From assembly GCA_020060465.1 (NCBI GenBank), contig JAGVAD010000007.1, forward strand, positions 152,608-216,607: DNA of 64,000 nucleotides, read 5' to 3'. Made by a program: the position numbers and the translations under genes. The notes beneath the pieces are model-generated. The model was not told the origin of the DNA, made no database searches, and was given only the letters and a program-made list of their open reading frames with translations. The DNA comes from Anaerolineales bacterium. Lineage in GTDB: Bacteria; Chloroflexota; Anaerolineae; Anaerolineales; UBA4823. This document shows, piece by piece, positions 50,085 to 57,561 of this stretch (the first letter of the stretch is position 1; every line of letters begins with the position of its first letter).

Positions 50085-51425
50085 ATGGATATTAATCCTT
50101 CAATTTTCAAAGCTTATGATATTCGTGGGATTTACCCCACCGATCTGAACGAAGAAATTGCTTATCGGGTGGGGCGCGCTTTCGCTGTCTTATTGGAGGC
50201 ACGACAGGTGATCCTTGGCCGCGACATGCGTCTGTCGGGACCTTCGCTGATGGCAGCCGCGGCGCGCGGGCTGATGGATCAGGGAGCGGACGTACTGGAC
50301 ATTGGTCAGGTCAGCACCGATCAGTATTATTTTGCTTGCGCCACACAAGGGCTGCCGGGGATGATGGTCACTGCCTCGCACAATCCCAAAGCCTATAACG
50401 GTTTTAAGATGGTGCGCCAGATGCCGTATCTGCTCAGCGGCGATTCAGGCATCCAGGAAATGCGTCGGCTAGTTATGGAAGGCGAGTTTCCTGCCCCAAC
50501 GCGGCGCGGCGAGATGATCCGCATGGATTTTCAAGATGCCTTCGAAAAGAAAGTGCTTTCCCTGATTGATGTCTCTGCGCTGCGACCGCTCAAAGTGGTG
50601 GTGGATACCGGCAATGGCATGGTGGGTCCAGTGTTGCAGGCGGTTTATCGCCGCCTACCGGTCGAATTGATTGGGATGTACCTGGAGCCGGATGGCAACC
50701 TGCCCAACCACGGGTTAGACCCCTTGCAACCCGAAAACCGCGCTGAGTTGCAGCGTCGTGTGGTGGAAGAAGGCGCAGATGTGGGGTTCGCCTTCGATGG
50801 CGACGGCGATCGCTTTTTCACCATTGACGACCGCGGCCAATTCGTCGCCGGCGATTTCATGACCGCTTTGATGGGCGAGTATTTGTTGGAGAAATCGCCT
50901 GGCGAGAAGATCATTTACGATGTGCGCGCCTCCTGGGCGGTGGCTGATCGCATTCAGGCGGCGGGCGGCATCCCGCTCATGGAGCGAGTTGGCCACGCCT
51001 TCATCAAGCGGCGCATGGCTGATGAAAACGCCCTCTTTGCCGGCGAAGTAACCGGTCATTATTACTTCCGCGACTTCTTCTTTGCCGATTCGGGCATTGT
51101 CCCTTCGTTGATTGTGCTGGAAATGCTCTCCCGCCGCAACGCGCGACTTTCAGATTTACTGCGCCCGCTGGAAGAGAAATATTTCATCTCCGGCGAGATC
51201 AACTCCACCGTCGCTGATCCTGCCGGGCGGATACAAGCGTTGGCGGAGCGGTATGCTGACGCCGAACAGAGCTTTTTAGATGGCATTTCGGTAATTTATC
51301 CCGACTGGCACTTCAACGTTCGCCCGTCGAACACCGAGCCATTGCTGCGTCTGAACCTGGAAGCCAAGACGCGCGCCGAAATGGAGCGCCGTCGGGACGA
51401 GGTGTTGGCAATCATCCGCGGCTGA
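50085..51425 (+). CDS. manB: Phosphomannomutase/phosphoglucomutase
   Basis: 446 aa. N-terminal FKAYDIRGIYPTDL, the active-site phosphoserine loop TASHNPKAYNGFKM (Ser98), the metal loop FAFDGDGDRFFT, a sugar-recognition loop GEVTGHYYFRDFFFADSG and the phosphate-binding RPSNTEPLLRLNLEA. It interconverts Man-6-P and Man-1-P, feeding manC 27 bp upstream, so the two give GDP-mannose for glycans. Members often also accept glucose phosphates. Confidence 0.92.
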   Translation: MDINPSIFKAYDIRGIYPTDLNEEIAYRVGRAFAVLLEARQVILGRDMRLSGPSLMAAAARGLMDQGADVLDIGQVSTDQYYFACATQGLPGMMVTASHNPKAYNGFKMVRQMPYLLSGDSGIQEMRRLVMEGEFPAPTRRGEMIRMDFQDAFEKKVLSLIDVSALRPLKVVVDTGNGMVGPVLQAVYRRLPVELIGMYLEPDGNLPNHGLDPLQPENRAELQRRVVEEGADVGFAFDGDGDRFFTIDDRGQFVAGDFMTALMGEYLLEKSPGEKIIYDVRASWAVADRIQAAGGIPLMERVGHAFIKRRMADENALFAGEVTGHYYFRDFFFADSGIVPSLIVLEMLSRRNARLSDLLRPLEEKYFISGEINSTVADPAGRIQALAERYADAEQSFLDGISVIYPDWHFNVRPSNTEPLLRLNLEAKTRAEMERRRDEVLAIIRG

Positions 51426-51434
51426 TGTTTTGTC

Positions 51435-52526
51435 TCAGCGTGGTTGCTGCTGGGTGATGCAATGGATGTTCCCGCCGCCGAGCAAGATCTCCCGCCCTGG
51501 AATGCCGATCACCCGGCGCTCTGGCAGCAGACGCTGTAAGGTCGCCAGAGCTTCTGCATCGTGTGGATCGTTAAATGTGGGAACGATCGCGCCGCCGTTG
51601 CATAAGTAAAAGTTGATATAAGAAGCAGGCAGGCGGTCTCCAGGCCGGCGCGGCAACGTTCCTTCGACAATATCCACCTCTTCAGCCTCTTCGGGCTGGA
51701 TCAGGATTGGGTTCGGCTGGTGGATCTTATGCACTTGCAAGGCGCGGCCGCGGGCATCGGTCTCCCTGCTCAAGAATTCATAAGCCTGGGCAGAGCGTTC
51801 GTACTGGGGGTCGGAATGGTCATCCGTCCAGGTCAGCGCGATCACGCCAGGGCGCAGAAAACAGGCCAGATTATCCACATGGCCGCGCGTCTCGTCATGA
51901 GCGACGCCGCGTGGAATCCATAGCACTTTTTTCACGTTCAGATATTCTTTCAGATAATGTTCGATCTCGTCCTTGGTCAGTTCGGGGTTGCGTCCCTCAT
52001 CCAGCAAGCATTCCTCGGTGGTGATACAGCAGCCCTCGCCGTCCACATGGATCGAGCCGCCTTCTAAAACCAGCGGCGCTCGGTAGCGATCCAGGCGTTC
52101 GATCTCAAGGACTTTCTGCGCTACGGCGGCGTCCAGATCCCAGGGGAAATACAGACCATTGACCATACCGCCCCAGGCGTTGAAATGCCAATGCACGCCA
52201 CGCGTTTCGCCCAGTTCGTTGATCACGAAGGTCGGCCCGCAATCGCGCATCCAGGCGTCGTTGCTGGAGAGTTCAACCACGCGCACCTGCGGCGGCAGCA
52301 TCCGGCGTGCGTTAGCGAACTGCTCGGGATTGACGCCCACGGTCACAGGTTCAAACTGAGAGATGGCCGCGGCGACGGCTGCAAACGCCTTTTGCGCCGG
52401 TTTTGCGCCCAAACGCCAGTTATCCGGGCGCTGCGGCCAGAGCATCCATGTCCCGGCGTGGCGCTCGAATTCGCCAGGCATACGAAACCCGTCAGCGGCA
52501 GGGGTGCTATGCAGTGTGCGCGCCAT
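51435..52526 (-). CDS. aguA: Agmatine deiminase
   Basis: A 363-aa guanidino-group-modifying enzyme. Signatures: [70 protein letters not shown] and the C-terminal [14 protein letters not shown] with the nucleophilic Cys near residue 358. It converts agmatine to N-carbamoylputrescine plus ammonia. The adjacent upstream carbamoyltransferase, whose stop lies 4 nt away, supplies the next step. Confidence 0.93.
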   Translation of the reverse strand: MARTLHSTPAADGFRMPGEFERHAGTWMLWPQRPDNWRLGAKPAQKAFAAVAAAISQFEPVTVGVNPEQFANARRMLPPQVRVVELSSNDAWMRDCGPTFVINELGETRGVHWHFNAWGGMVNGLYFPWDLDAAVAQKVLEIERLDRYRAPLVLEGGSIHVDGEGCCITTEECLLDEGRNPELTKDEIEHYLKEYLNVKKVLWIPRGVAHDETRGHVDNLACFLRPGVIALTWTDDHSDPQYERSAQAYEFLSRETDARGRALQVHKIHQPNPILIQPEEAEEVDIVEGTLPRRPGDRLPASYINFYLCNGGAIVPTFNDPHDAEALATLQRLLPERRVIGIPGREILLGGGNIHCITQQQPR

Positions 52527-52530
52527 TGGT

Positions 52531-53556
52531 TCACCTTTTGTCTGCGTGATAGTTCGCCAGCAGCGCCTCGATCTGGCCTTGATGGTAGGCTCTTAGCTGT
52601 GGGCTGGGGCGCGGCAGACGCTTGTAGAGAAGATACACTAACAACCCCTTTTCGGTGTGCAGCCGGTTTTCGGATTGATCGAAGATGATCGAGCGCGGGT
52701 GATCCATCACCTCGTCTGTAACTTCTACTCCGCGAGAGGCGGGCAGGCAATGCATAAACTTGCAGTGCGCCGGGGCGCGGTTGAACAGATCCAGATTTAC
52801 CTGGTAGGTGGGCATGAAAGCTGCCCGCCGATCGGGGATTTGTTCTTCCTGACCAACCCACCACCACAGATCGGTGTAAACAAAATCCGCTTGCTGCACG
52901 GCTTCAATTGGGTCATCCGTCACGCGCAACGAGCCGCCGGACTCGGCGCAGTTCTCCTGCGCCCATTCTATCCACTGTGCTGGCGCCTGATATTTGGCTG
53001 GCGCAGCCTGAATGAAATGCATTCCCAGCCGGGTGCAGATCAACATCAGCGAGGAAAGCACATTGGTGGCGTCGCCGATAAATGTGACGTTCAGCTCTTC
53101 GAGTCTCTTCCCCGCCGGGGCGTGTTCGATCATGGTCAACACATCGCAAACCACCTGTGTGGGGTGGTTGTAATCGGTCAGGCCGTTAATGACGGGGATC
53201 TCAGCGTATTGAGCGAGGCCAAGGATGGTTTCATGTTTCAGCGTGCGCGCCATCAGAATGTCGCACATGCGCGAGAGGACTTTGGCAGTGTCGTATAGCG
53301 TCTCGCGCACCCCCAGGTGGATTTCGCCTGGCTTCAAGTACAACGCATGGCCGCCCAGTTCGGTCATGGCGACCTCAAAGGATACCCGTGTGCGGGTAGA
53401 CGGTTCTTCAAAGATCATCGCCAGGGTGGCGTCTTGCAGCAGTTTTGGAGTGCAGCCTTGTTTGTCGGCGGCTTTGATGCGCCGCGTCAGTTCGATGATG
53501 TCCAGCAATTCTTGTTTGGTGTAATCCTGGGTGTCTATAAAATGTCTCAGCCTCAT
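52531..53556 (-). CDS. Putrescine/ornithine-type carbamoyltransferase
   Basis: 341 aa from ATG 53556 (AGGAGG upstream). The carbamoyl-phosphate loop is STRTR (53-57), with [12 protein letters not shown] and [17 protein letters not shown]. In ornithine carbamoyltransferase the substrate loop reads V-S-M-G; here the same place reads [12 protein letters not shown], without SMG. Altered SMG loops are known in putrescine carbamoyltransferases. With aguA in the same operon, it most likely phosphorolyses N-carbamoylputrescine to putrescine and carbamoyl phosphate (ptcA-like). Ornithine activity is not excluded. Confidence 0.85.
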   Translation of the reverse strand: MRLRHFIDTQDYTKQELLDIIELTRRIKAADKQGCTPKLLQDATLAMIFEEPSTRTRVSFEVAMTELGGHALYLKPGEIHLGVRETLYDTAKVLSRMCDILMARTLKHETILGLAQYAEIPVINGLTDYNHPTQVVCDVLTMIEHAPAGKRLEELNVTFIGDATNVLSSLMLICTRLGMHFIQAAPAKYQAPAQWIEWAQENCAESGGSLRVTDDPIEAVQQADFVYTDLWWWVGQEEQIPDRRAAFMPTYQVNLDLFNRAPAHCKFMHCLPASRGVEVTDEVMDHPRSIIFDQSENRLHTEKGLLVYLLYKRLPRPSPQLRAYHQGQIEALLANYHADKR

Positions 53557-53630
53557 GATTCTGCCTCCTTGCGCTGATCTGTATTTTAGCAAGAAACAGG
53601 GCAAGCGCGCGGCAAGGATGACAGCGATTG

Positions 53631-53670
53631 GAAAAATAAACGCCCCTCCGCTGGTCACCGGCGAGGGGCG
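53631..53670 (-). terminator. Intrinsic terminator of the DUF2917 gene
   Basis: CGCCCCTC (53641-53648) pairs with GAGGGGCG (53663-53670). On the minus strand the stem is followed by TTTATTTTT, so it ends transcription from the DUF2917 gene before the carbamoyltransferase. Confidence 0.85.
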
Positions 53671-53703
53671 CGTTCATGGTGGTTATGTCAGGGGCGGGTG
53701 GGC

Positions 53704-53955
53704 TCAATTCTGCGAGAAGCAATAAGCCGCCTCAGTGAGAGCTTGCACCAGCGCCAGGCCACGACGCTCGAAGACCAGGCGCTCGCCGGCGTGTAGCAGG
53801 TAGTCTTGCGGGTCGCCTTCCTGGGTCACCCACAGCACGCCCTGGGCGACCTCCAAGTGTTTGCCTAGCGGCGAGGTCACCCGTTGAACTTCCTGGGCGT
53901 GCAGGCGTTTCCTTACCGTTACTTTCTGTTTCATTGCTCGCGGTTGGGTAGTCAT
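53704..53955 (-). CDS. DUF2917 family protein
   Basis: A small 83-aa protein with GGAGGTG before the ATG. The core GVLWVTQEGDPQDYLLHAGERLVFERRGLALVQAL matches DUF2917, a small cupin-like or beta-strand family of unknown role. A stand-alone gene with its own terminator. Its basic N-terminus (RAMKQKVTVRKRL) is unusual for the family. Confidence 0.75.
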   Translation of the reverse strand: MTTQPRAMKQKVTVRKRLHAQEVQRVTSPLGKHLEVAQGVLWVTQEGDPQDYLLHAGERLVFERRGLALVQALTEAAYCFSQN

Positions 53956-54023
53956 TTCACACCTCCAAATCCAACATTTCTAATAGAGAACTTCCAAACT
54001 TAGCAAATCTTCCGTTCGATCCG

Positions 54024-55259
54024 TTAGGCGCAAGGCGCCGCAGAAAGAACAGTGGACGGCGCACTGTGCGTTTGCTTCCTGAGCAGGAACAGCATACCCA
54101 CCAGTGCGGCGGCGGAAAAAGATGCTCCAGCCGCTATTCGGAACAAAGCTGCTGTGCCCAGGCTTTCCATCAAGTAGCCTGCCCCAGCAAACCCGATGAT
54201 GCCTGCCACCCAGTTAATGGCATTCAAGCGCGCCAGGCCCTGGTTCAACGCTCCGGGCGTCAGGATGTCAACCGCCAGAGCGGAGGCCAGCGAGGGGTTG
54301 ATGCTGCGCGCGGCTAAGACGGCAGCCGAAATCATCCAGAATTGCCATAGCTGGTTCGCTGCGCCAAGCAAGACCGCGCTGGAGGCAGATACCAGCATCC
54401 CCACCACCAGGAATAACCGCCGCCCCAATCGGTCGGAGAGCATCCCCATGGATAGAATGATCGGAATGGTGACCAATCCACCGATCACATTGGCGTTTGA
54501 GATTTCACCGGCGGAAAAGTTCTGCGCTTTCATTTCCAGGGATAACCCCATTCGGGCGATGCTGACCGTGAACGCAGCCAACAATGCCGCGGTCATCAGT
54601 AAAAAGATCGGCTTGCCAACTGCAATCGCGCCAGAACTTCCTGAGGTGCTTGCAGGTTTTTCAAACGTGCTCTCACCCTTTATCAGCGAGGCCATCACCG
54701 GCCATAGTGCATACTCGATAGCCAGCCAGGCGTGCATGACACCGAAACTATGATGCTCAATCAAATAGCCCACAGCCATGCTGCCCAGGATCGCGCCCAG
54801 CGGATTGGTGAGCGAGATCAAGCCAAACCATTTGCCGCGCTCTTCGGCTTTGGCGTTGGCAGCCGCGAACATGCTGATCGAGGAGAGGCCGACTCCACCG
54901 GTGAACCAGATCACGGCGGTCAGCGCCATGACCTGCCACAGCGTGGAAGCCTGACCGAGCAGTAACACAGCCGGCGCCCCCAACGCTCCAGCGGTCAGCA
55001 TGGTTACTTTGCCGGAAATATGTCCATTAAGCCAGCCGGCGGTCAGCGATCCCAGAGTGATGGCGATATAGGTGATTGCCAGGTAGATCCCCACCTGCGA
55101 TGGAGATGCCTCATACTGGCTGGCATACAAGGGCAAGATGGGGAAAAGTCCCATACCTACAAACAGGATCGAGAAGTTCGCGATGAACAATACCGCTAAA
55201 TTTTTACCTTTGGCTGCTGGATTCACGAGATTTCTCTTCAATAACCTTCGCTCGTTCAT
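54024..55259 (-). CDS. MFS transporter (DHA1-like)
   Basis: About 411 aa from ATG 55259 (GGAGGAGCAGGT upstream). Twelve helices, with helix 1 FSILFVGMGLFPILPLYASQY and the motif-A-like loop AGWLNGHISGKV, and MGMLSDRLGRRLFLV as the second copy in the C-terminal half. A proton-driven exporter of unknown substrate. It is oriented divergently from an F420-type gene, across a region with phased CGTCC repeats. Confidence 0.83.
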   Translation of the reverse strand: MNERRLLKRNLVNPAAKGKNLAVLFIANFSILFVGMGLFPILPLYASQYEASPSQVGIYLAITYIAITLGSLTAGWLNGHISGKVTMLTAGALGAPAVLLLGQASTLWQVMALTAVIWFTGGVGLSSISMFAAANAKAEERGKWFGLISLTNPLGAILGSMAVGYLIEHHSFGVMHAWLAIEYALWPVMASLIKGESTFEKPASTSGSSGAIAVGKPIFLLMTAALLAAFTVSIARMGLSLEMKAQNFSAGEISNANVIGGLVTIPIILSMGMLSDRLGRRLFLVVGMLVSASSAVLLGAANQLWQFWMISAAVLAARSINPSLASALAVDILTPGALNQGLARLNAINWVAGIIGFAGAGYLMESLGTAALFRIAAGASFSAAALVGMLFLLRKQTHSAPSTVLSAAPCA

Positions 55260-55557
55260 ACCTGCTCCTCCACACAACAAATTCATACCTTTTATGTCTA
55301 TATTATAGAGATGGCGCGTCTCAAAAACGTCCAATTTTGCGTCCGACCAAACGTCCTATTGACCTTCATTTAGTTTTGAACGTCCCGCGGGTTTCTGATC
55401 ACATAGGCTTGTTTTGAGGGAAAGCCGCGGAACGTTTTGCACCGCGAATAGGCTTCATGTGTCGAATGGCCTGGTGATATACTTTACCTTCGGTGAAATA
55501 AGGCACAATCCGCCGGGTGCGCCGTTAAGCTTTGTCAGGTAGTATCAGGGAGTGAAT
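55260..55557. promoter_or_regulatory. Divergent regulatory region with phased CGTCC repeats
   Basis: About 300 bp between the divergent MFS and F420-type genes. CGTCC occurs at 55328, 55340 and 55352, exactly 12 bp apart, within (A/T)(A/T)(A/G)CGTCC contexts, and again at 55381. TATAAT-like sequence (minus strand ATTATA, near 55303-55308) lies toward the MFS gene. Direct repeats at near-helical spacing suggest a dimeric response-regulator or activator site. Confidence 0.45.
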
Positions 55558-55980
55558 ATGTGGTTCAATCCGATTGTCGCGGCAATTTTGCGCTCTCCAT
55601 TGCATTCTTGGATCAGCGGCAGTGTGATGTTGGTGAATTACACAGGCCGCAAGAGCGGTAAATGCTATACCCTACCGGTGAATTATCTGCGCGACAGCGA
55701 TAACTTAATCACGCTGAGCAGCCGCGAACGCGTTTGGTGGCGCAATTTGCTCGATGGGGGTCAGGTGAATTTGCGCCTGCAGGGTCGCGTAGCGGCTGCG
55801 TTGCCCCAGGTCTTGCGGACTGATGGGGAGGTTGCCTCTGCGCTGGCGCAGGTTGCGCGATTAGCGCCCCAATATGCTCGCTTCTTGAAGATCCGTTTAG
55901 ACTCCAGCGGGCAGCCAGACCCCGGCGACTTGATGCGCGCCGCCGCGGATCGAGTGGTGATCCTCTGGAGACTATTATGA
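55558..55980 (+). CDS. F420-type nitroreductase family protein
   Basis: 140 aa from ATG 55558 (GGGAG 6-7 nt upstream). SVMLVNYTGRKSGKCYTLPVNY and RERVWWRNLLDGGQVNLRLQG are the hallmarks of the PF04075 split-barrel family. It is the smallest of the three paralogues. F420 or another deazaflavin cofactor is inferred from the family. ATGA overlaps the next small gene. Confidence 0.8.
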   Translation: MWFNPIVAAILRSPLHSWISGSVMLVNYTGRKSGKCYTLPVNYLRDSDNLITLSSRERVWWRNLLDGGQVNLRLQGRVAAALPQVLRTDGEVASALAQVARLAPQYARFLKIRLDSSGQPDPGDLMRAAADRVVILWRLL

Positions 55981-56273
55981 AATTTCTGGCGATAGAACAT
56001 GAATACCCTGGACTGATCGGGGAAGACTTTCAACCGCATTTGAAAGCCGAGGCGGCGCGCGTCTGGGAACTGTATCAAGCTGGGATCATCCGCGAGATGT
56101 ATTTTTGCCCGGAGCGATCCGCTGCGGTGCTGATGCTGGAATGCGCCGGAGCGGAGGAAGCGCAGGCCGTTTTGGATACCCTGCCCCTGATGCAGCTCGG
56201 GTTCATCTCATTTGAGTTGCTAGCTTTGGTTCCCTACTCCGGCTTTGACCGCCTGTTTGCAGCGGTTCATTGA
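55977..56273 (+). CDS. Small YCII/muconolactone-isomerase-like protein
   Basis: A 98-aa protein of the ferredoxin-like dimeric alpha+beta barrel type: MKFLAIEHEYPGLIGEDFQPHLKAEAARVWELYQAGIIREMYF, then LMLECAGAEEAQAVLDTLPLMQLGFISFELLAL. The layout resembles muconolactone delta-isomerase-like/YCII superfamily proteins of unknown function. It is coupled by ATGA to the F420-type gene and probably acts with it. Confidence 0.65.
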   Translation: MKFLAIEHEYPGLIGEDFQPHLKAEAARVWELYQAGIIREMYFCPERSAAVLMLECAGAEEAQAVLDTLPLMQLGFISFELLALVPYSGFDRLFAAVH

Positions 56274-56355
56274 AGTCAGCAGCTATGAAATCGGGTGCGG
56301 GCTTTTTATCGCTGCCTCACCCTGTTCACTTATACTTACACAAAACCCTAAAGAG

Positions 56356-57561
56356 ATGAATATACCAGACGCACGAATGAACACAATCGAAACCTATTTA
56401 TTGCAACTGTGTGTGGGGTTCGGACCACGCCCGGTGGGCAGCGCCCAGAACCGCGCTGCACAGCAATACATCGCCGAAGTTCTCGCCTCCGCCGGATTTG
56501 AGGTGGAATTGCAGCCTTTTGCCTGCATGGATTGGCAGTTCGACAGCGCCAGCCTGACCCTGAATGGCGAACCTTTGGCTTTTACCCCCAACCTTTACAC
56601 CCTGCCATGCGACGTCTTTGGGCTTTTCGCGCGCTTGGGCAGTCTGGGCGAGCTAGAAGCCAGCCACTTGCAAGGGCGTTTCGCCGTGCTGGAGGGCGAA
56701 CTGGCAAAAGAGCCGCTCATGCCCAAGAATTTTGTCTTTTGGAACCCCGAAGAACATCAGACGATCATCCGCTTGCTGGAGGAGAAGCGCCCGTTGGCTG
56801 TGCTAGCAATCAGCCCGCAGGAGACGCATTACCCGCCCGTTTTCGAGGATGGCGATTTTGCTTTGCCTTCGGTAACCCTGCCGGTTTCTGCGGGAGAAAG
56901 GCTGGCTCAGTCACCGCAGGGCGAACTGCACCTGCGCATAGATTGTCGCCGCTACCCATCCAGCGGGGCAAACGTCATTGCCCGCCGCGCTGGGCAGAAA
57001 GCCGGTAAGATTGTGGTTTGCGCTCATTTGGATACCAAGCCGGATACACCAGGCGCGCTGGATAACGCAACAGGCGTCAGCGTTCTGCTGGCTTTGGCGC
57101 AGGCGTTGTCTGCAAGGACCGAGCGGTTGCCGTTTGGTCTGGAAATTATTGCTTATAATGGTGAGGACTATTATTCTGCGCCGGGGCAGATGGCTTATCT
57201 GGGGAGCGCCCCACAGTGGCAGGAGATCGTCCTGGCGATCAATGTGGATGGCGCCGGCTGGCGCGAAGCGCCGCTCAGCCTGGCTTTATTTGAATGCCCG
57301 CCGCAGTTGGCTGAGTCGCTGCGCCGGCTGGCTGCTGAATTCCCCCAACTGGCAGAGGTTGCCCCCTGGCCGCAAGGAGATCACATGCTCTTCGTGATGA
57401 ACGGCGTTCCGGCTGTTGCTCTATCTTCCCAGGGCGCGGAGGTGTTGCTGGAGCGCGTCATCCACACGCCCAATGATACTTCTGATCTGGTTAGCGTCGA
57501 GCGATTGGCGCAGGCAGTGGCTTTTATCCTGCGCGTGCTGGACGAGTTGCTTCCAGCGTGA
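56356..57561 (+). CDS. M28 family zinc aminopeptidase
   Basis: About 401 aa. The start is ATG 56356 or 56377; neither has a clear Shine-Dalgarno, and no signal peptide follows. The metal sites are visible: VVCAHLDTKPDTPGALDNATGVSVLL (first His and Asp), IIAYNGEDYYSAPGQMAYL (Glu pair), an Asp in INVDGAG and a final His in VIHTPNDTSDLV. It is likely a cytoplasmic or unconventionally located dizinc aminopeptidase. Its 3' end overlaps the convergent histidine kinase gene by 38 bp. Confidence 0.85.
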   Translation: MNIPDARMNTIETYLLQLCVGFGPRPVGSAQNRAAQQYIAEVLASAGFEVELQPFACMDWQFDSASLTLNGEPLAFTPNLYTLPCDVFGLFARLGSLGELEASHLQGRFAVLEGELAKEPLMPKNFVFWNPEEHQTIIRLLEEKRPLAVLAISPQETHYPPVFEDGDFALPSVTLPVSAGERLAQSPQGELHLRIDCRRYPSSGANVIARRAGQKAGKIVVCAHLDTKPDTPGALDNATGVSVLLALAQALSARTERLPFGLEIIAYNGEDYYSAPGQMAYLGSAPQWQEIVLAINVDGAGWREAPLSLALFECPPQLAESLRRLAAEFPQLAEVAPWPQGDHMLFVMNGVPAVALSSQGAEVLLERVIHTPNDTSDLVSVERLAQAVAFILRVLDELLPA

